Shown piece after piece: positions 36,062 to 44,916 of a stretch of DNA of 51,068 bases. The stretch covers positions 1-51,068 of the forward strand of contig JAISSB010000071.1 of the NCBI GenBank assembly GCA_031273325.1. Reading direction: 5' to 3'. The notes below the pieces were generated by a model. It made no database searches. It saw only the letters and a program-made list of their open reading frames with translations, and was not told the DNA's origin. Each line of letters begins with the position of its first letter. The first letter of the stretch is position 1. The position numbers and the translations under genes were made by a program. The stretch is from Treponema sp. GTDB lineage: Bacteria; Spirochaetota; Spirochaetia; Treponematales; Breznakiellaceae.

Positions 36062-36330
36062 GCCATAAGGACAGACCTCTGATCCTTCACAGGCTCTTAT
36101 CAAGCTTCTCGATCGGTCGGTATCAAGCTCCTCGATCGGTCGGTATCAAGCTTCTCGATAGACCGGTATCAAGCTCCTCGATAGCTTCGTATCAAATCCC
36201 TTTGATCGTTTATATCAAACTCCTGTGATCGCTCGTATCAAACTCCCTGATAGGGACGGCATAAACCGCTTAGGTAACCGTTAGGAGACCCTGAATCAAA
36301 AGGGGACAGACCCCTGAATAAGGGGGACGG
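36062..36330. repeat. Intergenic 23-bp tandem array with flanking GGACAGACC copies
   Basis: About seven contiguous units of 23 bp run from about 36097 to 36265 (tatcaagctcctcgatcggt type, drifting to tatcaaactcctgtgatcgc). Each has an internal TATC...GATA dyad. A ggacagacctctgatc copy lies on the left and a ggggacagacccctgaataa copy on the right (about 36302). The array is the reverse complement of the family at 6.9 kb. No gene is seen in 36019-36434; the right part holds the chemoreceptor promoter. Confidence 0.88.
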
Positions 36331-36434
36331 GAAAAATATATTGATTTTTTCGTCCGAATAAGATAGACCTATACGCATACTTTAATTGAAAAGAATGGAG
36401 TGAAGACAATCTCTTACTGATAGGGGCATGAGCT

Positions 36435-38594
36435 ATGAAAAGCAATAAAAAAACTTCTTTTGCGGTCATATTCCCGGGGCTTTGTGTGGGGGTGATCGTA
36501 TTCGTGACGGTAAGCTTATCGTGCATTTTTGTGCTTAATTTCCGTTCCTTGTCGTCCCGACATATCATAGAAAATACCCGTGACCGTATTGATGCGATGC
36601 GGAATGCGGTCATATTCTCGTTTGAAAACTGGTCGGCTTTGGTGCGCTATGCGGGTTTTGCGGCTGCCCCCTTTCTTGCCCAAGAACCGATAGCGGCGCA
36701 GCAGGTGGAGGATATCTTTGCCCGAATTCAGTCGGCTCAAGACGAGGTATGGCTGCTCTATGCTACCAGTTATATGAAGTGGACGGAGCCGGGAGGTTAC
36801 GCCATTTTCAGTGATCGGGCTTCCCGCGACCCAAGCTGGGATAATACCTCCCGGAATTGGTATAAAAGCGCCGAGGCAAGGCCTGGAGAAATCACCTATG
36901 CCGAACCCTATATTGCCCAAAACAGCAGACAGCTCACCACCGCCCTTTCCACCACCATCACCGATACCCAAGGTCGGGATTTGGGGGTCATCTCAGGCAA
37001 TGTTTCTATCGCCTTCTTAACTGACCTTCTGCAAACGTATACTGCCTTGCCGAAACAAGAAACCTATTTCCTCAGTAACCAAGGGATATTTATGACGAAT
37101 CCCGATCAAGAAGCGGTTTTGAACAAAGACTTCTTTCGTGAATCCGGTTTGGAATCCTACCGAAATTCAGTGCTTGGCTTAGATGCCGATACCCCAACCT
37201 TTTCAGCGATCAATGCAGAAGCTTTTATCTATGCGGTATTCATTCCCGGTCCTGAATGGCTGCTGGTAACGACAATCCCCCGATCGGTTATCTTTAGAGA
37301 GACGAACCGGATCACTTTTATGTTGATTGCCCTTGTTCTCGTCTTCTTGATAGTGGTGAGTCTGATATCCATCGGCATTACCCGCAAACTGATACACCCT
37401 TTACAGGAATTGGAGCGCTTTTCCGGCACGATTGCCCAAGGGGATTTTTCCGGCATTGTCCCGGACTATCAAACAAAAGAGACCGCTCTGCTTTCCGCAG
37501 GTTTTAATGCGATCAATGCAAATATTTCAGGGCTGGTGAAGAATATCGTAGCTTCGTTTGAAACGATGCATAGCTATGCGGAAGAATTACACACGGTGAT
37601 GGATCAGAACGCCGTCACAACTCAAAAGATTACCGAATCCATGCGAACTCGCATTCAGGACAGTTCCCAAAAAACTGGACAGAATACACAATCCGTGGCG
37701 CACATTGACCACGAAATCGAGTCGTTCCACGATACGGTAACGGAACAAGTGCAGCATATTACCGTTGCCGCTCAATATATACAGCAGGCAGTGGAAAATA
37801 TCAGCGCCGAGAAAGAACTCATTGCAGGATTAAGTAATCAGCTCAACCGTCTTGTACAGAGCGCAAACACGGAGCATAGTCATATTATGCGGTCTGCTGA
37901 GATCGTCACACAGATGGATGTGGATTCTGAAGCCTTGGTAGAGATGAACAAGGTCATTGCCGGAGTAGCGGATCAGACGAATCTGCTTGCTATGAATGCG
38001 GCAATAGAGGCAGCTCATGCGGGGGAATCGGGGAAGGGCTTTACCGTCGTTGCCGGCGAAATCCGCAAACTTTCTGAAACCACCGCGAATCAAGCAAAGA
38101 GTTCCAGTGCAACCCTCCTTGCCATAAAACAGCGTATTGGAGAAATTGCCCGATTATCCGGCGTCATTGAAACTTCTTACGGAGAAACCAACGGGTTTAT
38201 CCAGCTCATCAACCGGCAGGTTGCAGAGATTAAAAAGTCGGCAGAGGATCAAGATGCGGCGTCCGTCCAGATTCTGCACAGTCTTGCCCAAATAGATAAT
38301 ATCACCAAACAGGTGCGGAACTATGCGGTAACGATTAAACAGGAAGCGGGGGTATCTCTGGGGAACTCAAAGCAGCTTTCTGAAAGCATGACGAGTATAG
38401 AACAGCAGATCACCGCTATAAGCCGGCACCTAGAACAGGTTTCTCATTCTTTTCAAAGATCGGTCGAGCAGAATACCGATGCCCTTGAGTCTTTGAATCA
38501 GGCACTTAAGAAGCTTAAAATTCGTAACATCCCCCCTCCCCCCAGCATTATGCAAGCGGGAATTGAAGAAGGCGACCGGCTCAGACATCCATAG
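36435..38594 (+). CDS. Methyl-accepting chemotaxis protein, dCache type (copy 1)
   Basis: A 719-residue receptor. Transmembrane helices lie at about 10-36 and about 290-315. Between them is a dCache-like sensor (DRASRDPSWDNTSRNWY, YAEPYIAQNSRQLTTALS). A HAMP domain (ITRKLIHPLQELERFSGTIAQGDFSG) and the signalling domain follow. The hairpin tip is NKVIAGVADQTNLLAMNAAIEAAHAGESGKGF, which contacts CheA and CheW. The C-terminus is proline-rich (PPPPSIMQ). It is strongly similar to the next receptor but, within the first cytoplasmic helices, reads MRTRIQDSSQ where copy 2 has MRTITAYIQDSSQ, a net three-residue loss. The ligand is unknown. Confidence 0.94.
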   Translation: MKSNKKTSFAVIFPGLCVGVIVFVTVSLSCIFVLNFRSLSSRHIIENTRDRIDAMRNAVIFSFENWSALVRYAGFAAAPFLAQEPIAAQQVEDIFARIQSAQDEVWLLYATSYMKWTEPGGYAIFSDRASRDPSWDNTSRNWYKSAEARPGEITYAEPYIAQNSRQLTTALSTTITDTQGRDLGVISGNVSIAFLTDLLQTYTALPKQETYFLSNQGIFMTNPDQEAVLNKDFFRESGLESYRNSVLGLDADTPTFSAINAEAFIYAVFIPGPEWLLVTTIPRSVIFRETNRITFMLIALVLVFLIVVSLISIGITRKLIHPLQELERFSGTIAQGDFSGIVPDYQTKETALLSAGFNAINANISGLVKNIVASFETMHSYAEELHTVMDQNAVTTQKITESMRTRIQDSSQKTGQNTQSVAHIDHEIESFHDTVTEQVQHITVAAQYIQQAVENISAEKELIAGLSNQLNRLVQSANTEHSHIMRSAEIVTQMDVDSEALVEMNKVIAGVADQTNLLAMNAAIEAAHAGESGKGFTVVAGEIRKLSETTANQAKSSSATLLAIKQRIGEIARLSGVIETSYGETNGFIQLINRQVAEIKKSAEDQDAASVQILHSLAQIDNITKQVRNYAVTIKQEAGVSLGNSKQLSESMTSIEQQITAISRHLEQVSHSFQRSVEQNTDALESLNQALKKLKIRNIPPPPSIMQAGIEEGDRLRHP

Positions 38595-38606
38595 ATTGCC
38601 GGCCTT

Positions 38607-38905
38607 ATGAGGTCTGTCCCCTTTAGAGGTCTGTCCCCAATGAGGTCAATCTCACTTCGGGGTCTGTCCCCTTTAGGTCTGTCCCCCTTAGAGACTTATC
38701 TCCTTCAAGGTCTGTCCCCTTCAGAGGTCTGCACTTCGGGGTCTGTCCCCTTCAGGTCTGTCCCCCTTAGAGACTTATCTCCTTCGGGGTCTGTCCCCTA
38801 GAGGTCTGCCCTTCGGGGTCTGTCCCCTTCAGAAGTCTGTCCCCTTCAGAGGTCTGTCCCCCAGAAGTCTGTCCCCTTCAGAGGTCTGCCCTTCGGGGTC
38901 TGTTC
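38607..38905. repeat. GGTCTGTCCCC repeat cluster between the two chemoreceptor genes
   Basis: About 14 copies of the ggtctgtcccc core are packed with variable linkers. A longer unit of about 79 bp (cacttcggggtctgtcccc ... agagacttatctccttc) occurs twice. The ORF at 38607-38801 is a by-product. The remaining 120 bases (38906-39028) hold a block shared with the region upstream of copy 1 (taagatag...catacttt, and gatagg(a/g)gg), which probably includes the promoter and ribosome site. Confidence 0.9.
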
Positions 38906-39028
38906 CTTGGCGCACCGCTCAGAAAAATACGTTGCATTCTGTTAATTTCCTAGTTAAGATAGGATATACCTTATACATACTTTAACATTGAGCGAAGGTA
39001 ATTTCATGACTGATAGGAGGCATACGGT

Positions 39029-41167
39029 ATGCAGAGCCATAAAAAAACTTCTTTTGCGGTCATATTCCCGGGACTGTGCGTAGGGATTATCGTATTCGTG
39101 ACGGTAACCCTATCCTGTATCTTTGTACTTAATTTCCGTTCCCTATCCTCTCGGCATATCATAAGGAATACTCGTGACACTATTGATGCGATGCGGAATG
39201 CGGTTATATTCTCGTTTGAAAACTGGTCGTCTCTGGTCCGGTATGCGGGTTTTGCAGCCGCGCCCTTTCTGTCTCAAGAACCTCTCGCGGCTCAGCAGGT
39301 GGAGGATCTTTTTGCCCGGATTCAGTCGGCTCAAGACGAGGTATGGCTGCTCTATGCTACCAGTTATACGAAGTGGACAGAACCGGGAGGCTACGCTATT
39401 TTCAGTGATCGGGCTTCCCGCGCCCCAAGTTGGGATAATACCACGCGGAATTGGTATGTCGGCGCTCAGGCAAGGCCCGGAGAAATCGCCTATGCCGAAC
39501 CTTATATTGCCCAGAATAGCGGACAGCTCACCACCGCCCTTTCTATCACTATCACCGATACCCAAAACCGGGATTTGGGCATTATCGCCGGCAATGTTTC
39601 TATTACCTTCTTAACCGACCTCTTACAGAGCTATATTGCTCTGCCGAATCAAGAGACCTATTTCCTCAGTAACCAAGGAATATTTATGACGAATCCCGAT
39701 CAAGAAGCGGTTTTGAACAAAGATTTCTTTAGTGAATCCGGTCTGGAGTCGTACCGGGATCCGGTGCTTGGCTTAGATGCCGATACCTCCGCCTTTTCAG
39801 CAATGGAGGCGGATGTTTTCATCTATGCAGTATTCATTCCCGGTCCTGAATGGCTCCTGGTAACAACGATTCCCCGGTCGGTTATTTTCCGGGAGACGAA
39901 CCAGATTACCTTTATGTTGATTGCCCTCATCCTCGTCTTCTTGGTAGCGGTGAGTCTCATATCCATCAGTCTTACTCGCAGACTAATACGTCCTTTACAG
40001 GAATTAGAGCGCTTTTCCGGTACGATTGCCCAAGGGGATTTTTCCGGCATCGTCCCGGACTATCAAACCAAAGAGACCGCTCTGCTTTCCGCAGGTTTTA
40101 ATGCGATCAATGCAAATATCTCAGGACTGGTGAAGAATATCGTCAGTTCGTTTGAAACGATGCATGGCTATGCAGAGGAATTACGCACGGTGATGGATCA
40201 GAACGCCGCCGCAACCGGGAAGATTATCGAATCTATGCGGACTATTACTGCGTACATTCAGGACAGTTCCCAAAAAACCGGACAGAATACGAAATCTGTG
40301 GCGCATATTGACCACGAAATCGAGTCGTTCCACGGCACGGTAACGGAACAAGTGCAGCAGATCACCGTTGCTGCTCAATATATACAGAAGGCAGTAGAAA
40401 ATATCAGCACTGAGAAAGAACTCATTGCAGGATTGCATGAACAGTTCAACCGTCTCGTGCAGAGTGCGGACACAGAGCATAGTCATATTTTGAGATCCGC
40501 TAAGATTGTGGAACAGATGGACGCGGATTCTGAAGCATTGGTAGAGATGAACAAGGTTATTGCCGGAGTAGCGGATCAGACGAGCCTGCTTGCTATGAAT
40601 GCGGCAATAGAGGCGGCGCACGCGGGGGAATCGGGAAAGGGCTTTGCTGTCGTTGCCGGTGAAATACGCAAACTTTCTGAAACTACGGCGAATCAAGCGA
40701 AGAGTTCCAGCATAACCCTTCTCGCCATAAAGCAGCGTATTGGAGAGATTGCCCGATTATCCAGTGTCATTGAGACTTCTTATGGAGAAACTAACGGGTT
40801 TATCCAGCTCATCAACCGGCGGGTTGCAGAGATTAAAAAGTCGGCAGAGGATCAGGATGCGGCGTCCGTCCATATCCTGCAAGGTCTTGCTCAGATAGAT
40901 AGCATTACCAAACAGGTGCGGAACTATGCGGTAACGATTAAACAGGAAGCGGGGGTATCGTTGGGGAACTCAAAGCAGCTTTCTGAAAGTATGACGAGTA
41001 TAGAACAGCAGATCACCGTTATAAGCCGGCAGTTAGAACAGGTGTCCTGTTCTTTTCAAATCTCTGTGGAGCAGAATACCGATGCCCTTGAGTCTCTGAA
41101 TCAGGCACTTAAGAAACTCAAAATTCGTAAAATATCCCCCCCCCCCCCCGCATTATGCAAGCAGTGA
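39029..41167 (+). CDS. Methyl-accepting chemotaxis protein, dCache type (copy 2) with poly-C end
   Basis: A 712-residue paralogue of the preceding receptor, with the same order: transmembrane helix, dCache sensor, transmembrane helix, HAMP, signalling hairpin (GVADQTSLLAMNAAIEAAHAGESGKGF). Differences cluster in the sensor and coiled coil. The last codons contain a run of 14 C (41136-41149). With the present length the protein ends PPPPALCKQ. A one-base change would put the tail in the copy-1 frame (IMQ...), ending further on. The ribosome site is gatagga(gg). Confidence 0.94.
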   Translation: MQSHKKTSFAVIFPGLCVGIIVFVTVTLSCIFVLNFRSLSSRHIIRNTRDTIDAMRNAVIFSFENWSSLVRYAGFAAAPFLSQEPLAAQQVEDLFARIQSAQDEVWLLYATSYTKWTEPGGYAIFSDRASRAPSWDNTTRNWYVGAQARPGEIAYAEPYIAQNSGQLTTALSITITDTQNRDLGIIAGNVSITFLTDLLQSYIALPNQETYFLSNQGIFMTNPDQEAVLNKDFFSESGLESYRDPVLGLDADTSAFSAMEADVFIYAVFIPGPEWLLVTTIPRSVIFRETNQITFMLIALILVFLVAVSLISISLTRRLIRPLQELERFSGTIAQGDFSGIVPDYQTKETALLSAGFNAINANISGLVKNIVSSFETMHGYAEELRTVMDQNAAATGKIIESMRTITAYIQDSSQKTGQNTKSVAHIDHEIESFHGTVTEQVQQITVAAQYIQKAVENISTEKELIAGLHEQFNRLVQSADTEHSHILRSAKIVEQMDADSEALVEMNKVIAGVADQTSLLAMNAAIEAAHAGESGKGFAVVAGEIRKLSETTANQAKSSSITLLAIKQRIGEIARLSSVIETSYGETNGFIQLINRRVAEIKKSAEDQDAASVHILQGLAQIDSITKQVRNYAVTIKQEAGVSLGNSKQLSESMTSIEQQITVISRQLEQVSCSFQISVEQNTDALESLNQALKKLKIRKISPPPPALCKQ
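41136..41149 (+). repeat. Homopolymer of 14 C near the 3' end of a chemoreceptor
   Basis: Fourteen consecutive C bases. Copy 1 has the interrupted version ccccccctcccccc-type sequence at the same place, so the pure run arose in copy 2. Such tracts slip readily during replication. Confidence 0.9.
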
Positions 41168-41191
41168 TTGAAGTGACGATCTCCCCTAAAG

Positions 41192-41275
41192 CATAGAGAG
41201 TCTCTGCATTAGAAACACAGAGAGTCTCTACACTAGAGCACAGAGAGCTTCTGCATTAGAACACAGAGAGCTTCT
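41192..41275. repeat. Short 23-bp tandem array, CACAGAGAGTCTCT type
   Basis: About 3.5 units of 23 bp (cacagagagcttctgcatta) follow the stop of copy 2. Each has an agag/ctct dyad. The sequence is unrelated to the other 23-bp families but has the same period. Confidence 0.8.
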
Positions 41276-41308
41276 GGTTTTTTAGACCAGATCACCAGTC
41301 TTTGAGAC

Positions 41309-41490
41309 CCTAGAGGTCTGTCCCCTTTAGAGGTCAATCTCACTTCGAGGTCTGTCCCCTCAAGGTCTGTCCCCGTTAGAGGCTTCGTGTGAAAGTCCTT
41401 CACCGCATCGGGTGAAAGTCCTTCACCGGCTCGTATGAAAGTCCTTGGTCTTGTCTCTGTATGCGAGAGTCTTGTTGCTGTATACAGCGC
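41309..41490. repeat. Mixed repeat block between chemoreceptor and era
   Basis: The block contains about three ggtctgtcccc copies with the linker gaggtcaatctcacttcg, also found at 38.64 kb. It continues with three 23-bp units of the gtgaaagtccttcaccg family (41388-41450) and two 21-bp units (gtcttgttgctgtatacagc) that match the array at 50.2 kb. It therefore combines three repeat families that form separate arrays elsewhere. No gene is visible in 41168-41497. Confidence 0.85.
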
Positions 41491-41497
41491 ATACATA

Positions 41498-42376
41498 TTA
41501 CCAAATTAATTTTTTGAGGGTGCTGTCACGGTGCCGCCAATCTTTAACTGTTTTTACCCGAAGATCGAGGGTGACCTTCCAATCAAGGAGACGGTTCAAT
41601 TCTTTTTGAGCATTGAGACGAATGATCTTGATTACAGCTCCACCCTTACCGACAACCATAGCTTTTTGGGATTCGCGCTCTGTAACCAAAAATGCCCGTA
41701 CCCATAAGCGATTTCCACTCAATTCAGCGTCAGCAACTTCGGCATAGAGAGAATAAGGGATTTCTGCATACAACTGTTCAATAGCTTTTTCCCGGATAAT
41801 TTCTGCAATACGGAAATCAAGCTTCTGGTCGGTGTAGTACTCACTGGGATAAAAAGCTTCTCCTTCCGGAGCATAGTCAAATAATCGTTGCAGGAGTACG
41901 GCAATTCCTTCGCCAGTCAACGCCGAAATCTGACAGTAATATTGTTCCGGCACTGAGGGAAATTTCTCCCGAATAAAGTTGAGCAGGTGCGGACACTGTG
42001 CTTCAGGAGAATCAATTTTATTTATTGCGAGTACGAGCCGCTCTACTTTTGATATGTATGAAACGACCGCCTCTTCTTCTATGCCGGGGAGGCGGGTTGC
42101 ATCCAACATATATAAACAAATATCAGAACTTTCAACTGTTCGATTGGATACTTCTCTCAGTCTTTTATTAAACTTTTTTTCTGATTGGTGCCGACCTGGA
42201 CTGTCAATAAAAACCAACTGTCCCTCCGGTCTATTAACGATACCGCGGATAGCATTGCGGGTTGTTTGAGGAATAGCACTCACGATAGCAACTTTTTCTT
42301 TGCATAACGTGTTAGTTAACGTCGATTTTCCCACGGAGGGCCGCCCAATAAGAGCAACAAATGCAGCTTTCCCCAT
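41498..42376 (-). CDS. era: GTPase Era
   Basis: A 292-residue GTPase with G1 GRPSVGKST, G3 DSPGRHQ, G4 NKID and SAL (G5), then a C-terminal KH domain (LVTERESQKAMVVGKGGAVIKIIRLNAQKELN). Era binds the 3' end of 16S rRNA and helps 30S maturation. The ATG overlaps the aroDE stop by one base (TAATG), so translation is coupled. Confidence 0.96.
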   Translation of the reverse strand: MGKAAFVALIGRPSVGKSTLTNTLCKEKVAIVSAIPQTTRNAIRGIVNRPEGQLVFIDSPGRHQSEKKFNKRLREVSNRTVESSDICLYMLDATRLPGIEEEAVVSYISKVERLVLAINKIDSPEAQCPHLLNFIREKFPSVPEQYYCQISALTGEGIAVLLQRLFDYAPEGEAFYPSEYYTDQKLDFRIAEIIREKAIEQLYAEIPYSLYAEVADAELSGNRLWVRAFLVTERESQKAMVVGKGGAVIKIIRLNAQKELNRLLDWKVTLDLRVKTVKDWRHRDSTLKKLIW

Positions 42377-43884
42377 TAAAGAAGCGGGTCGGCTATTGAA
42401 GCCATAAATTGATTGGGAAATTCATAACCCATGAAGAACTCATATTGCAACCGTGCCTGTCTGACAAGCATATCGGCACCGTTTATGGTTCTACAGCCGG
42501 CTTCTGAAGCACGTTTAAGAAATTTTGTTTGCGCCGGCTCATAAATAATATCCATAACCATTTCCTTACCTGAAAATTGATAAAGCGCAAGCGGATCGGT
42601 CTCTACCTCAGGCGCCATACCTGCTGATGTTGTTTGAATAATAATATCGGAGTATTTTCCAACATATTCCATTCCGGCTCGGTCTAATTTATGCCATGCA
42701 AATTCATAGGGCGCCGCTAACTCTTTTGCACGTAATTCAGTACGGTTTAAAATCAAAGCCTTTCCTTTGAGACGGTACACTTCTGAAGCTACTGCACGTG
42801 CCGCGCCTCCTGCTCCAACAATGGTTATGCGTTTATTTTTTAATGTCTTTTTCCCAATAAAATCAAGCAACGAATCTGAAAAACCGGAAGCGTCGGTATT
42901 AAAGCCTTGCCAGCCTTCTTTAGTACGAAGTAAGGTATTGCATGCACCGATTGAATGTACGGCTGCTGAAGCAGAAGCTAAATACGAAACGACTGCTTCT
43001 TTATGCGGAACGGTAACCGAAGTCCCCACCAAACCGATTGCGTCAGCTAAAGCTAAAAATGACGGTACAGAGTCTGCAGGGAACGGTACGTATACCGCGT
43101 CAATATTCTCTAATTGAAATACTTTATTGAAAAATGAAGGACTTGAAGTGACAGCTAGAGGAAAACCCATAACACCGAAAATGCGGGTACTTGTTGTTAT
43201 GGTATGAAAATGATAAATATCTGATAACACTTGAGGATCAAGTTGTCCAGGGGCAGCCATTAATTCATTTTTTCCTGTTGAATACATAATTTTTGAGCCA
43301 AAATGCTCTGCTAAAATACGTGTAGGGGTGCCGAAATGCCCCATGCATACGACAATTTTTTCAATTTTTTCTGTTTCTTGAGCCGCTCGGTATAACTGTA
43401 ACACTTCGTCAAGTGACGAAGACATTACTGCTACTTTTGCAATTTCATCCCCAACTCGCCGAAGACTCTTGATCGTAGAAACAAGATCCGAATCAACTCC
43501 CGTTATATTATGGTATGAGCGTATGATTTTTGTACCAAAAACACGCGATGCTTCCTCTAAACCGGGTACCGTAATATCACTTTCTAAATCAATATACGCA
43601 AAATTTTGCCGTGGATTAGTGTAGGCATTCGCTATTCCTTGAGCTAGTAACGTTATGCGGGAACTTTCAGTTCCTTTGTAATAACCACCGTCTTGTTCTC
43701 TCCGTACTGTAAGAATGACTGGTAAACCTGCCTTTTCTGGAAAGCGCCGAATATAAAAGGATTCGTCCGGCTCCAAGCAATCAACTCTTAATTCAGCAAG
43801 ATCCACATATTTTCGGTACCGTTCCAACACTTCCAGATTATGCGCGAGTGTTTTTCCGGTTAAGCAAAGACAAAGTTTAGCCAT
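42376..43884 (-). CDS. aroDE: Fused 3-dehydroquinate dehydratase / shikimate dehydrogenase
   Basis: A 502-residue bifunctional enzyme of the shikimate pathway. Residues about 1-220 are a type I dehydroquinase with His125 (SYHNITG) and Schiff-base Lys150 (KVAVMSS). Residues about 235-502 are shikimate dehydrogenase with catalytic Lys295 (VPHKEAV), CNTLLR, GFNTDASGF and the NADP motif GAGGAARA. The substrate-binding SxS segment reads AVTSSPSFFN, without the usual histidine. The same fusion occurs in plants and some other bacteria. It is co-directional with era. Confidence 0.93.
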   Translation of the reverse strand: MAKLCLCLTGKTLAHNLEVLERYRKYVDLAELRVDCLEPDESFYIRRFPEKAGLPVILTVRREQDGGYYKGTESSRITLLAQGIANAYTNPRQNFAYIDLESDITVPGLEEASRVFGTKIIRSYHNITGVDSDLVSTIKSLRRVGDEIAKVAVMSSSLDEVLQLYRAAQETEKIEKIVVCMGHFGTPTRILAEHFGSKIMYSTGKNELMAAPGQLDPQVLSDIYHFHTITTSTRIFGVMGFPLAVTSSPSFFNKVFQLENIDAVYVPFPADSVPSFLALADAIGLVGTSVTVPHKEAVVSYLASASAAVHSIGACNTLLRTKEGWQGFNTDASGFSDSLLDFIGKKTLKNKRITIVGAGGAARAVASEVYRLKGKALILNRTELRAKELAAPYEFAWHKLDRAGMEYVGKYSDIIIQTTSAGMAPEVETDPLALYQFSGKEMVMDIIYEPAQTKFLKRASEAGCRTINGADMLVRQARLQYEFFMGYEFPNQFMASIADPLL

Positions 43885-43892
43885 ACTATTCC

Positions 43893-44315
43893 TTAAAAAT
43901 CGGGTCGATATATAAAAATCGCAGAAACAACATCAGAATCATCAAAATCAACTCGCAGGACCCGCGGCCACGCTTGTCCTGAAAGGAACAGTAATATCGA
44001 CCGGCCAATCTGACGGCTCCGTTCCCCTAACACAGATTGTACCGTTTCGCGGTTATCCCCAATATTAACATCGTAGGCACTCTTTAATGCTACTTGCCAT
44101 ACTTGATCCCTATAGAGGTAAAAATCACCCATCGGATATCGAAACACGACATCATCTTGCCCGACTTTGTTGCCGCGCACGGCATATACCGTTTGAGGAG
44201 CGCCATACTGTTCAAACAATTCGTTAATAGTTAATCCAAGTAAATCTGCCATTTCTTCGGCATACACTGCAGTCATTAATACCACAATGTACCATAAGAC
44301 AAAAAACTTTTTCAG
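43893..44315 (-). CDS. Exported small protein with probable CTG start
   Basis: A 140-residue protein of unknown family. The ORF track begins at an internal GTG (44285) and would cut a signal peptide in half. Ten codons upstream, CTG at 44315 follows GAGG by six bases and overlaps the stop of the preceding gene (CTGA). It gives a textbook signal peptide, (M)KKFFVLWYIVVLMTAVYA-EE. The mature part has a DLLGLTINELFEQYGAPQTVYAVRG pattern resembling small periplasmic domains with a helix followed by beta strands. It follows the 78-residue gene and precedes aroDE. Confidence 0.75.
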   Translation of the reverse strand: MKKFFVLWYIVVLMTAVYAEEMADLLGLTINELFEQYGAPQTVYAVRGNKVGQDDVVFRYPMGDFYLYRDQVWQVALKSAYDVNIGDNRETVQSVLGERSRQIGRSILLFLSGQAWPRVLRVDFDDSDVVSAIFIYRPDF

Positions 44316-44548
44316 TTGATACCTCGAGAAACAAGTTCACCGTTCAGTGCATTAAATGTATCTTTATCCATACTGGACATAAAATCATTTAAAATCGCTT
44401 TAATGATGGACCAATCATTTTGTTCTAAATGCATCGAACTGTCGTCATATTCACCGTCAAAAAAGGCTTCAACATATTTAATTTTATCTCCTAAAAATTT
44501 GATTTGTACCTCGTTCATTATCTTTGCACGAACTTCTGTTGCACTCAT
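44312..44548 (-). CDS. Conserved-looking small acidic protein, unknown function
   Basis: A 78-residue soluble protein starting after aggagga (MSATEVRAKIMNEVQIKFLGDKIKYVEAFFDGE), with predicted helices and no transmembrane segment. The frame is preserved with good ribosome signals and overlaps the next gene (CTGA). I do not recognise it. Confidence 0.75.
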   Translation of the reverse strand: MSATEVRAKIMNEVQIKFLGDKIKYVEAFFDGEYDDSSMHLEQNDWSIIKAILNDFMSSMDKDTFNALNGELVSRGIN

Positions 44549-44589
44549 ATATCCTCCTTCTATTGCTTAAACACGGCTAAAAAACCGTC

Positions 44590-44913
44590 TTATTGCAATG
44601 ATTTTGGTTTACTTAAAATTTCAGCCCATACAACATATTTTTGTAAGGTACGGTGAGCTGAAGCTTTTGCCTGCACTACATTTGTACTTACTGTTTCTGT
44701 CCTCAAGAATACTTCCATTTTTTTTGGTTCTTGTTCAGAACTTTCTACCTGCGTACTGACCGGAGTCTCCTTCTCTGAAATATCCTTTAAAAAAACGGTA
44801 TGTTCTGCTTTTTCCTTACGTTTCTTTTTTACAGTGTTACTATATGCCCCGTATACTGAAAAAAGTACAAATCCTAGCCCTATTATCAATTGGATTATTT
44901 CTGAACTGTCCAC
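44590..44913 (-). CDS. Small membrane-anchored protein downstream of floA
   Basis: A 107-residue protein starting at GTG (MDSSEIIQLIIGLGFVLFSVYGAY), three bases after the floA stop. One N-terminal transmembrane helix is followed by a basic stretch (KKKRKEK) and a charged tail. Position suggests a partner of FloA in membrane-domain organisation, similar to small NfeD-like or linked proteins, but no NfeD fold is visible. Confidence 0.7.
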   Translation of the reverse strand: MDSSEIIQLIIGLGFVLFSVYGAYSNTVKKKRKEKAEHTVFLKDISEKETPVSTQVESSEQEPKKMEVFLRTETVSTNVVQAKASAHRTLQKYVVWAEILSKPKSLQ

Positions 44914-44916
44914 TTG

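Noticed and set aside
36516-36971. Minus-strand ORFs inside the chemoreceptor genes (151, 140, 171 aa and others)
   Set aside because: Shadows of the receptor coding frames; they recur at matching positions in both copies because the genes are paralogous.
38607-38801. 64-residue ORF between chemoreceptors
   Set aside because: Reads only the GGTCTGTCCCC repeats.
41233-41496. 87-residue minus-strand ORF
   Set aside because: Covers a mosaic of repeats with no start signal or conserved motif.
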